A stretch of DNA of 64,000 bases, taken from Phoronis australis. Lineage: Eukaryota; Phoronida; Phoronidae. Below the pieces are notes generated by a model, which had not been told where the DNA came from, made no database searches, and saw nothing but the letters and a program-made list of their open reading frames with translations. The translations under genes were made by a program, and so were the position numbers. Positions 1-11,437 of this stretch are shown here, in pieces; positions within the stretch are counted from its first letter, which is position 1, and every line of letters starts with the position of its first letter. Where the stretch lies: positions 690,659 to 754,658 of the forward strand of contig NMRA01000112.1 in NCBI GenBank assembly GCA_002633005.1, read 5' to 3'.

Positions 1-2660
1 GTTGACTGGAGTATTTGAACTGACATTACATCGGACGTTTTGTTTAAGTGGATTTGTGCACAATCAGTTGAGATAAAAAGGATTTTGCGCGGAATTGAAC
101 CGGAAACCTTAGTCGAAGGCACTCGCTTTACTGGCGAAATTAAATATTGCACTCGATAAATGTCTGATTATTTTAAGCGTTGAATTGTTAAAGTCATCGG
201 TCTTAATTTAAGCAAAAGTCTATCACACATTGACGAGAATGGGCGATTCATTGCGTATTGGAATGGTAAAAACAGCAGTTCTGGTCAAAATTAATAACTT
301 CAAGAAATCTATCCCATCTAACAATAATCTACAAAAATGTATTTTCGGCCGATAATGTCCTTGCAGCTAAATCAAATACAGAAAATAAAATGCAAAAGTA
401 TCATAAAAAATAAATGAACACAAATAATTACCATTTTCTACAGTGAAATTTTTATTTTAAACAAGTTGAAGCTAATGGATCATAGCCCGGCAAATGCTAT
501 GACAATGTTTTTAAGTTTAGATTTTAACATTCTATGTAAATTAATAAATCAAAGCCTCGTTGTACCTCATTTCTTTTTATCAACATTGCTTAAACACTGT
601 CAGTCCAGGTTTCTCTGTTATGAATATACCTTTCAAAACCAAAAATGTGATTTGCAAAGAGTGGTCAGGTAACAATGCCGTGGTCACGTAACTATACCGT
701 GGTCACTCAACAACATCGTGGTCACATAAAATACAGTGGGCAGGTATCAATACCGTGGTCGCGTATCAATACCGTGGTCGCGTATCAATACCGTGGTCAC
801 GTAACAATACCGTGCACCCAAGATAGCGTACCTGCTCCTCTCACGTTCTTCGCAATGTAGTCAAACTTAATTAAACTTCGCTAATTGGTATTTAATTGTC
901 CCGGCAATATTTTTCATGGTTATGTTTTCAGATACACCTACTGCAGTCTTGCTGAGATAAAGATTGATTTGTCGGCAACAAAGCAGTTAAATGGCGTCAA
1001 CTTTGGAAATCCTCATAGTCATTCAAAGGTAAAAAGGCAAGCCTTACATGCACACAGACTCAAGATATCCAATAGTATGATTCTCTTTACGGTAAGAGAA
1101 GTTACATAACAGTCTTGAATCCTTTACTGGAAACTTTGAAATGTATAACAATGACAAGAAATCGAAATTTAATTCAATCTACAGGTTTAGAACCCTTCTG
1201 TGGACCTGCACGCTGAAAAATTCTTTCCCCGCACATCCCCTATACCGGGTCACTTTTCCGTGTCGATGACATAATTCTTTCTATCATTGCTATGACACGT
1301 ACCAAATTATTTGTTCGACTGCATACGATATTTGACATCTCATTTTCTCGAGAGTAGTTGAGTTTTATTTAAACCCTTTGCACCATGGTCATGAATGCTT
1401 GAATTTGGTTACCGACGATTTTGGTATGATATTTTAAGTGCTTCTTCTTCAATTTGTGTACCGTTAATCAAGAAATAACCGCAAAAAGGAGAAAATTTAA
1501 AATATGTGTATGACGTCATCAGTGGAAGTCCGGTCTCCGCTATTGTGTTGTTCTACACCAGCCACGAGCCGTAGCGGTCTCAAAAACTGAGTTCGACTGA
1601 GTATTAAGAAAAGTTGCATGTACAGAAATGGCAATCAGGTTTTGCGTTTCCACAAAACCCTAAGATCGATCAGAAATGGCACAGGTTCGTACGTCAGACA
1701 CGGGAATGGCAATAAAAGGTGGAGCAAGCAATCAGTTCAGGAGCCACGCTGTGCTCAGCTAATTTTGAAGAAACGTGCTTTGAGCCGTCGCAGAAACAGT
1801 GATTTGATAAAGTTTTTCCAACGTTTAAAAGCAGTTGATGGACGAAAAAAAGTGTATTGTTGTACCATTGCAGGGAACGTAGTTGTCAGGCACATAATGA
1901 GTACGAACCTCAATATCAAATTGTGGCTTTTTCAAGGTGATATATATTTATTGAAGAATACGTAGAGCATACAAGGAAAATGACAAACCCAGAAATCGCG
2001 AAGCATTATACATGTATCTGGGTGCAGTACTTGGATGAAAGTAGCATGCATAGAACTATATACACGTAAGAAGTATCTACTATAATATTCAAATATTTAC
2101 ATATGCTATTACTAATGTATTAAAAATAAAAACATGTACAGACGTGGAAATCGGAAACAACAAGCAATGCATAAAAATTTACTAACATTGCTTAAGAGGA
2201 ATTCATTAAGAAAAAGGTCGAAGCTTAGGCTACCATTTAATAATAATGTAAATTTGGTAGAGATGTTATTGCAGGAATTGAAATCATTTACAGTTGGTTT
2301 TCACTTAGTGCACGAAAGAGTGAGTTTCTCGGGTATTCGATGAGGGGGGCTCATATGAAGAAAATATGAGAATAAGATTGATGGTCACCACATTTGCAGT
2401 TTGGAGAGACATTACTAAAGTTGAGTCTAAACTTGTCGGAGTTGAGGAAAATACCGCATCTCGATCGGTACAATGCTACTTCTTTTTCGCGGGGAAGCGA
2501 GAATTGTGTCAGGGCTATTTATTTGTCAAAATTATGAAAAACAGTTCTAGAATTGTTTTTATACTCGGGAATGAGTTGCTTTCTTTAACAGAGACTGGAA
2601 TAAAATTCCAGTTGTTGATACACATCATAACTGTAGACCATCTGAATGCCTGGCGGAAGA
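1..2660. other. No gene recognised
   Basis: Apart from the short tandem repeat at 660-815, nothing here has recognisable protein motifs or splice structure. Two basic open frames (1618-1965 and 2134-2343) both begin MYRxGN but share no further clear similarity; not called. Confidence 0.5.
660..815. repeat. Short tandem repeat, ~19-20 bp unit, about 8 copies
   Basis: The unit is close to ataccgtggtcacgtaaca; it recurs with small changes (cgtatcaataccgtggtcg appears twice in a row). It gives an apparent reading frame that is only a by-product of the repeat. Confidence 0.9.
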
Positions 2661-2664
2661 TCTC

Positions 2665-3420
2665 AAACCAGTACGATGGCCTTGTCTAGTATACAGATCA
2701 AATATTTTTTGACGAAAGCATTATTGACATTATTTAGTACTTTGAAAATAAATGTGGTAACATGAACATTGCGACGAGTAGACAGTTTGGGACACTTGAG
2801 GCTATTCAAAACTTTGACATTATTGGATCCCCTGTAAGCTCCAGTTATGAGCAAGGCAGATTGATACTGCAATTTCTCCAAATGCTGGAGTGCACCAGTG
2901 TTGGCAGACTGATGTATAATATCACAATAATCGATGTGAGGAAGTATAAAGGATTTTAACTAAGACGAAATGTGTAGAATTTAGATGACGAGAGACAAGC
3001 TTAAGTGGATTAATTAGTTTCTGAATTTTTTGCACGAACTCCCGAACGTGAGGTGTGAAGGAAAGTTTTTCATCTAACAGTATACCAAGATGTCTATGCG
3101 ACTGTTTTCTAGGAATGATTTTATCATTAAGTTTAAGGTCATAGGATGGGTCCACAAAGTAGAGAGAATTGTTAGATTTGGAGAAGGCGAGATCAACGCT
3201 TTTTTCTGGTTAAATTCCATTTTCCATTCTTGTGACCAATAGCTGAGTTTATTCAAGTCCGTGTCGTAGCTGCAAAAAACTCTCAAACTCTCAGGACTGC
3301 CTCCTGGAAATGGGTAAAAAAGCGCGGTGTCATCTGCACAAAGGTATGTGCTACATCACGGGTTATCAGGAAATTCATTAATATAAACCAAGAAGAGAGG
3401 TAATGAATAATGAATGTGAT
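2665..3420 (-). mobile_element. Broken non-LTR retrotransposon (LINE) reverse transcriptase remnant
   Basis: Read on the - strand across several frames: LFLVYINEFPDNP, then CADDTALFYPFPGGSPESL (the ADD catalytic motif of the RT palm), then LNKLSYWSQEWKMEFNQKK, then RHLGILLDEKLSFTPHV and LINPLKLVSRHL. These appear in the normal order of CR1/jockey-like RT domains, but frameshifts and stops separate them, so the copy is dead and 5'-truncated. Confidence 0.85.
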
Positions 3421-3658
3421 TGCAGTAAGTTTCCATCGGTCTATTCTTGTTCAAGATTTTGTGGAAATGCATGCTATCCACATATACATGTACGTCAATG
3501 CCCAAGCGGAACTTAAATGCAGACAAATAGTTTGAGGTCACGACCGCAGCCGGCACAGACACTGCAGTCGGACACTGTGGGACCAAAATAGTCGACGACT
3601 TACAACGGCACAAAGCTTTTTAATCGACACTAAAGTTGTTTGAAAATTAAATCTTGAT

Positions 3659-3982
3659 TTAATAAAAGGCTGTAATTACCACTTTGAAATCAGGACTTTC
3701 CGCAGACTGAGTAGGCTCCGACTCGCCTTCACTCGCCGAAGACGCTGGTGCGGGACGTTGAGTTCGTACGGCCTCAAACACGCAGTCTGTCGATATGGCG
3801 ATGTCTAACTCATTACCTGTTTCACCTATAGTTAGAGTGTCGTTTTCACTCCTATCTCCATACCTGTCATCATAATACTCGTCAATCTTTCTTTCTAAGT
3901 CTTCATAACTTACAGAATCGCTACTATCCACCATTGCATATATAAGTGTCAACTGATAAACGTCTTCCATTGATGACATCAC
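3659..3982 (-). CDS. Unrecognised acidic 107-aa reading frame
   Basis: Begins MMSSMEDVYQLTLIYAMVDS, continues with an acidic segment (YEDLERKIDEYYDDRYGDRS) and a Ser/Glu/Pro-rich tail (SASEGESEPTQSAESP). The composition is not random-looking, so it may be a real small gene, a first exon or the remnant of a mobile-element ORF; it lies just upstream (on the same strand) of a broken LINE reverse transcriptase. No splice partner was found. Confidence 0.25.
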   Translation of the reverse strand: MMSSMEDVYQLTLIYAMVDSSDSVSYEDLERKIDEYYDDRYGDRSENDTLTIGETGNELDIAISTDCVFEAVRTQRPAPASSASEGESEPTQSAESPDFKVVITAFY

Positions 3983-5832
3983 GTGGCGTCGGAGAAACCA
4001 AAAATAATCAAATGTTTTCTTTAAAATTAAAAATTCTTCAATGATTTCCCAAACTAAATGGTTGTTTAGTTAGATTTTACGTTATAAAATTACTATACAC
4101 GGTCTAAAACCTTAAAAGTGCAAAAACACATTGCAGGAATGCTTTAAGTTGGATTCTACGTGTCGCTGTGATGACCAGTTCTCTTTATACAGTGATAGCT
4201 CTTGCGACCTTTCCGAAATTGGGTACGTGGAGAGCTCTTACAGAGTAACAAATGACATATATTGCCAGGTTTTCGCTACAGCATACCGTTCTCGAGTTAT
4301 TCGATGTTTTCTGACAATTCTAATTTTATTGACTGAGCATTCATTGCTTTCGTGTCGATTGGTCCTCGTTGTACAATCATTTGTTTCTTTATTACGTTCG
4401 TCACCAAGATTTGATAATGAAGAAGAAGAAGATGATATTATTGCTTTCGTCGCCGTCATTGCTGTGGACGACCTCGTCTTCCAATTAATCTTTTGTAGAT
4501 ATTTTATTTCAGGTCATGCCAAATGTCCAACAGAAGGGGACAGTGTGTGAGGCTATAAAATAGTCTTCACGGCCAGAGAATAATGTGCCTAAACAGAGTT
4601 GACCCGTTCTTTAAAAACATGTATCCGTGATACGAGGAAAGTAGTCGGGAGTGGGGATATGCGTCCGCAAAATGTAAATAGCGTATGCGAGAGAAGAATT
4701 TAATGCACAGGCAGGTACGAGCTGTGCACGGTCACGGATAACCATTTACTTTGAATTATTAATCTAAAATCAAGTTACATACACGTGATGATCCTGTTCT
4801 TATTTGGCATATAATTAGAGACGAGCACTTTAAATAAAAAACACTAAAATACGAAAAATGCACATCGAAACCTAGTCACCTGTCCTACTTTAAAATACGA
4901 CAAGAAAGTTTTCTTGGATTTGATTTCTGTTACCCAAACAAACAACAACTTCAATACACGTCGTTTTTGAATTCAAGAGGTTCAAGTATTCTTACTCACT
5001 TATATACGTCCCTGTACTCTTGGTAACTGAAACCAGGTCAGCAACCATCGTAAAAAGGCTGGAAGGTGCAAGGGAAAGGGACATTTAGCCATTTCCTGTG
5101 TTCTTATAGCAAAATGAGGAACGGCTTCAAATTGGCATTGTTTAGGTGTTAATGTTGAATTCTTAATCGCAGCGTTTTCAGAATTTAAACATTACCACGC
5201 TCATCGAATATTGCTGGTAATTACAATTCAAGTTACAATGAGGCATTGTGCACATACGCCATTTTTGAGTTTCACGATTTTAATGTTGACCATTCCATTT
5301 AACTGCGAAGCGTTTTCTTGGGCCGCTGATTGAATGTTCTTGTCCGCAACGGACACAGAATCCTACATTGTTTCCCGCTAACGATTATTATGAGATCGAT
5401 TTTATGAATGTAGAGGGGTTAATTTTCGTTTTTAGCCACATAAACCGGGCGAAAAGCAGCTTCAAATCTTTCCTTAGAAAATGAGATTTACATAATCAAC
5501 CTTTTTGTACTTATACATCAAACACATGGTTTTACAATTGTTAGTCTTCAGCGCAGGTGAGCGATGGTAACCAAATGTTTGTGACGACAACTCAAACATA
5601 CAACGTATGTTGCGGTCATTGGAAAATACCAATAACGCTGATAATGAGGTTTAAACAAATAAACACTACCTCAAGGCCAAACCTAACTGGAAAGACAAAT
5701 GGTTCTCTGCACTTTTACTGTTTTAGTCCTGGCATGTGCGTTGCCAAATATAATAGCATGACCGGTCCATTGTGACGAATGTCACGCGTCTGGGTGTGTC
5801 GTAAGTTGAATAGCTGCTCCAATACTATGTTC

Positions 5833-6705
5833 ACATGAGTATAGCAAAAACACCAGCAGTTTCATTGACAAAAACGCCAGCGAAAATACCGTTTAATTCT
5901 GCCAGACAGATAAACTGTCTGCGATGGCGGTAATATTTGCCACCAATTTCCTCACAACTCAAATCGTTTTAAAACAAAAATTGATGTCAAAACACTTTCA
6001 CTGCCTGCCATAAACTGATTAATGCCAAGGTAAACAAACTCTTCTTACTCCTTCGCATGTATACGTGTATCCTTGGAAGTAAACGGTCTGGCTATAAAAG
6101 TGCCAACGAAAACGCCAGCAGTTTTGTGGAACTCAAACCTCCAGCAAAGCGCCAGTAAAAGTGACACTTGTAACCGTTCACATTACTGGTGTGTTTGCTC
6201 CAAGCGGGAGTGCTTAGCCTAGCGTTTTGGCCGGTTTTGAACACGGTAAAGGCCCACGGGTCTACGGAAGGCTCTTAGGGCAAGCTCAAGCTGATCTCTT
6301 ATACCCAGTTCACGAATTGGCTAAACTTTAACGTTTTCGCTAGTACTTTCGCTAGCAGCAAAAAACGCCAGTCACGTGAACGGTTTATCTGCTGGCATTT
6401 TTAAGGCGGTTTGAAACACCAAAATTGCTGCGTTTTTGCGAACACTTTTGTAGCAAAACCGCTTACTTCAAAAGACAAAGGTGTGCAGGGGTAATATTGT
6501 TTATCGTCGTATTAATGAACTTATGGGAAACAGTGAACCTGTTTTGATATAAATTTTCGCTTAAAAAGGATTCGAGTGGTGAGGAAACAAACTAACTTCT
6601 GGCGGAAATGACCCCTTTGCAGACGGCTCGTTTATTTGATTGAAATGCTAGTGTTTTCGCTAGTGTTTTAGCCAGTGAAGCTGCCAGCATATTCGCCATT
6701 CATGT
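5833..6705. mobile_element. Non-autonomous DNA transposon with long imperfect TIRs
   Basis: The left end (5833-5895, starting acatgagtatagcaaaaaca) and the reverse complement of the right end (6705-6648, starting acatgaatggcgaatatgct) align over about 60 bp with many mismatches, both ending in agcgaaaa-ac. Inside, short GCCAGC/GCTAGC motifs recur in both orientations, and a second inverted pair lies near 6100-6190 and 6320-6400. No transposase is encoded. Confidence 0.65.
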
Positions 6706-6949
6706 AAATTTAGCACTTGTTTCCATCGAGAAAAGCAAGATTATACGAGTGAACAGTGAGTGCCTCGCGAGTATGCTATCCTGTCCTGAAAATGGCGGGC
6801 AATGAACGGGTTGGTGGGAGAGGTTTCCGTTCCGTAAGCGAAAATTTTTCATTGCAAGTACACTTAGGGTACATCCTAGTATGTACAGAAACGGATGTCT
6901 GTGGTGCATGCGCACACTAGGTGTGACCTCTGGTGAACTTTCGAGGCGG

Positions 6950-8335
6950 ACAAAATGAGCAATCGAGGCACTGGTTTAACATCAACTATCGGCCTCGCCG
7001 AGAACTGAATGAGTCACCCATGACAGACAAATTGAACCCTGGAAAAAAGACCCCTACAAATACATGTACATGTACCAGGTCGCTCAAATATTCGAGAAAC
7101 TCCAAAAGCAATTCCATATGATTCAGTACATGCTACGGATCCCTAAATGGCCAATGACAGACAAAGTAGACTCTAGTTTGAAGCCTCCGAAACTCTAAAC
7201 ATCTTACCCACCGAATGCTGTTGAAATGTTGACCTAAATTAGATATTCGAGATGACAGAGATTGATCAAAATGAACAATCGTGCCACATTGAACACTGAA
7301 TGGCCCATGACAGAAAAATTGAACCATGGAAAGGGTATGCCAGAAACCCTAAAAAGGGCCCCAAAATTGAGCTACCTCAATCGTTCGAGGTACCCCCCTA
7401 AACAATTCCATAAGATTCAGTACATGGCACTGGTTACATACTCGACCCGTCACAAACACCCCAAAATGTCACCAAGCGATTATTGTTGAACATGTGGGCT
7501 AGAGAATTACCCACGACAGAAAATGTTTATTCTGGAAAAGGCCCGACAGAAACCCCAAAAGGACTCCAAAGTTAAGCTAACTCAAAATTGGAGGTACCAC
7601 ATGCACTAATCCCGTATGATTCAGTACATGCACTAAATGGCCTATGGCAGACGAAGTGCACTATGAGCTGGCCCTATTAGAAATTTCCAAATATTTCATC
7701 ATCGAAATGCTGTTGAAAACGTGAGCTAGTCTAAATATTCGAAGCATCGACCAAAACTGGTCTAAAATGACTAATCGAGCTACAGTAAACATTGATTGAT
7801 CCTCAACACAAAAATTGCCCTCTGAAAAGGGTCAGCAAAAAAACCAAAAGACCCCAAAATGAAATTTCACCATGTGATTCAGTACATGCCATTAATCACT
7901 AAATGGCATATGCCAAAAAATACACGCTGTGTTGGGACCAGCAGAAACTCTCAAACATCTCACAACGGAATGTTCTTGACATTTTGTGCTATATCAGTTT
8001 TCAAGGTATGGGCAAAATTGATTCAAAACGCAAAATCATGCCGCAATGACCATCGAATAACCATTGGCATAGAAACTGCAGCCTTGAAACTGCCCGCCAG
8101 AGACCAAGAACCTCCCAAAAATTTAGCCTGTTCAACATTCTAGGTACAGTCATCGTACCAGAAAAACAATTGCATGATTCCGTATTGGCTACTAAATTGC
8201 TTTTGGCACAACCCCGCTATATTGGGAACGGTAGGAGCCCCAAAACATGTCACCCAAAGAATGCTTCTGGAAATTTGAGCTAAATTAGATAATTAGGTCG
8301 TACCGGTTAAAAAATGATTTTAACAAACATGTGCA
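6950..8335 (+). repeat. Decayed satellite, unit about 280-315 bp
   Basis: Blocks recur in order: aaaatgaNcaatcg, atgacagacaaa, a gga-aaaggcccca-like purine block, tattcgag, then gattcagtacatg (near 7119, 7414, 7618, 7875; diverged at 8175). Spacing is roughly 200-300 bp, with at least one shortened unit. About 4-5 copies, highly diverged and non-coding. Confidence 0.75.
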
Positions 8336-8339
8336 CCAA

Positions 8340-11300
8340 ACAGAGAAAGCAATGGTAGGACTATGTATATTGCGCGTACTTTAAATGACCGGAATCTATA
8401 CATGTGTAAAACTGACAACTCGTTTCTTGAGGCTAAGTTGAAAAGGTTTTCAATTTACACTAGACCATTCCAGTCACACGTGCCTGTGTGTGGCTTTGAC
8501 ATGGAACGGTGGCTAAACTACAGTCATAAAACGCTAGGCGGTCGAAATCTCGGGATGTCTTCACTATCAATGTATGACAAAACTTCCAATTTAAAAATAT
8601 ACATGTAACCCCTCCGGTGGACTGCAGTGTAAAACCTTTTTTCTTCTGCAGGAAACAATGAATTGATGTGCTTAAGCTTATATCCGCAAACAAAATTAAC
8701 AAAATGTTTCCACTGGCCATTTTCCAATAATAACTGTAATCAAGATGGCAAGAAATCATTTGACATTAGTTGATATCAGGGACAAGTTGAGTTGGAGACG
8801 AAGGCGACTGACGATGCCAGTCTGTACTTTGAAGGTGTATAGCCAATAACAGAAGCTAGATAAAGTCTCCCTTACTCTTCAAAATATGCTACTAACGGGT
8901 AAATGAAACTCGGTAAAAACGAACGAAATTTCTAAGCTTACTTATAACGGTTATTGGAGTAAAAGAAGCAAGACCGCGGTTGACGAAGAGGAGCGATTCA
9001 TTTACGTTACACGAGTTACTGTAAGTTTAGTGCGCAAAATTCATTTTCCACACTTATAAACAAAAAAATGCCCCGTAATTACAAAGACCTGGGCAGCATA
9101 CCCGTAAATAAAATGAGTTTCCGTCATCATCCCGGATTTGAAAATATTTTTATTCATGCGTTTACAATTAATATTTAAAAAATATCAAAACTTTAATCCT
9201 TTTTGACGAAGATTGTCAGTTACCTATTGAAATGACCTGATAACCATTGCATTCTTGAATTAAAGAACTGCTGGGAAAACTCTTATTTTTAAATGATATT
9301 GTTTATAAAAGGTAAGCAAACATAGGATTTGATGTCGCCAAGAAACCCGTAGCATGAAATGCAGAGACCTTGAACTTGACACTATTAAAAAGAAGACAAT
9401 ATTATTATTCTCCTTCCCAGCGTACCTGTATTTAGTAAGCCAACAGGTTAAAATGTCCTGGCGGTTTGTGGAATGCCTTCCTTCCGAAAGCAAAGTCAAC
9501 ATTGCAATACATTTGCAAAGAAGGTAGCTGCGAAGAACATTCAGAACTGACATATATGGACGTATTAAAACCGTGATGTAAGAGCTTTCCGGAATGAAAA
9601 ATCCACATTTCTACCAAAACATCCCTTCAATTTTTTAGCTTTCGGTAATAACTTCCGGATTGCGGCGGGGGTACACCAGCGACATGGTTACGGTTTCAGT
9701 TCAGTGTTATAGTCACAAAAACAACGTAAAAATTCAGGTAGCTAAATTATGGAGAAATCTATGACTGGATACACCGATGTACAATTACTGCGTTGCAATC
9801 AATAAATACAACTCAACAGTCGTTAGTAAAAATCAATAAGAAACACAATTACCTTGATCGCCTCAAGCTTGAGTCCTCAACTGCCCCTCGGCGGCAACAG
9901 ATATAAACTTAAGCACCCAGACATTTTAACTCCCTCCACTAAAGAAAACTTTCCTTGGCCTATGAATTTAGACATTCTGAACTACGGACGTGTCTGGTAT
10001 TTGATATAGCTAAGAATCAATGCGTGTAAATTTTTGTATAGTCTTCGAAATTTCACATCACCTGGGACGCTCTACTTGTCACTTCAATATAAATCCTATA
10101 ACCAGCATGTAGAGGTAGGAGACCCGACAAGGTGCATATAAAATTTGGGTGTCAACCAACAACTTTCCCGTTACAGCTGCTTAAGCAAAAATTTCTATCC
10201 AACGTCATTTTCTGACGCCACTCTCCGGTCGGCTACCCTCTGACACAACGCCACCTATACTGAAAAGTGACCCTGTAGAAACATGGTGAACGGCACACGG
10301 ATTTCCATATATGGGCATCAATGCGCATGCCTTGATCCGAAGTATACCGATCACATCGTCACCACTTGCACACGCCTTTATGTGCTGTACCTGTTTGGGC
10401 TTAAGCTCTTGATTTTGTTTACTTCTGTCACTACCCGTTTTAATAAATTACCGGCACCACTATTCAAGTCACCGTCAGTCGCCGTACTTTGAAACAGTAA
10501 ACTGAAACGGGTTTCCCAGATTTCAACCAATGGGAATGACTGATTGTTTCATTACTTTAACCAGTGAGAAACCATGTTCAGCAACGTCAATAGTTCTACC
10601 TTTCGCACTTTAAAAGGGTGTAGTTGTCGGCTTGAAAATAGCCGGTTGTGACACGCGTGCGCGCCATTTGCTAGTGACATCTGTCGGGAGATGATGCCAG
10701 CCTCGCCAAAGCAAAATTTGCTTAGGCATCAAGTTATGCGATCTCTATAAACACCCTGGTGAAATTACGGTAACCCATCTGTTATTTCGCACTAGATTTG
10801 TCATCCTTCATTTTGCTGAAATTTTACAAATAAACTATTATAAACCCAGTGTTGTTCAGATGATAGTTATACACAATGTAACCATGTCGTAAAGTTTTGT
10901 TAATTTCAAATTCGATGTCATTCTTGTGAAATTATTTTTCCGCTATGTAAGAAAACCACAAATGACAAGTCCCTCAATTAAAAAAGTTACCACATGGGTG
11001 CCTGGTTCAATAAAATGTCGTAATTTTACATCAGAAGTCTAAATGGAGACTTACGCCAACATGTGCAACTTGTCATAAGTCTTCGTTTAGACTCTGTGTA
11101 AAATATCCCAATGTTACATTTTGGTGAAACAGGCCTTAGGAATCTTCAGACAACAGTTAGAAGAAAATATGATATTCCAGTCCCGTTTAAAAGCACTGGT
11201 TCCGTTGCAGCCTCTTTCCTGCCTTTTCTTCTGGCGTAACGCCAATAAGTTACACAAGTCGTAGTCCCCAAAGCAAGACTTCCCAAGTGACGCCCAGTCG
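8340..11300. other. Upstream region that may hold the missing channel exon 1; nothing identified
   Basis: AT-rich sequence without recognised domains. No hydrophobic start exon with a donor in the phase needed by channel exon 2 was found. The channel promoter may lie here or further upstream. Confidence 0.4.
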
Positions 11301-11303
11301 CAG

Positions 11304-11437
11304 ATCTGAAAGCATGCAATGGACACAGACGTTTAACGCCAGTGCTGAACTGCAGAAAGAGATATCGCGCAACATGTCAGAGGTGTTGGACGTACTTTTA
11401 CGTGGATATGACAAAAGCTTAAGACCAGAAAAAGCAG
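11304..11437 (+). CDS. Channel exon 2: N-terminal helix region
   Basis: The frame reads SESMQWTQTFNASAELQ, then VLDVLLRGYDKSLRPEKA, and ends with one base (G) before a GT donor. GYDxxLRP is the family hallmark at the end of the N-terminal helix. NAS and NMS are possible N-glycosylation sites. The 5' border is uncertain: CAG acceptors would start the exon at 11304, 11329 or 11343, and the frame stays open further upstream. The donor runs straight into a TA repeat. Confidence 0.8.

Noticed and set aside
5699-5761. Short hydrophobic start (MVLCTFTVLVLACALPNIIA) as the missing channel signal-peptide exon
   Set aside because: It stops at once, and the only plausible internal donor (gtgcgt) leaves the wrong phase for channel exon 2.
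8460-8759. 99-codon - strand open frame
   Set aside because: Composition and lack of motifs or splice partners give no support.
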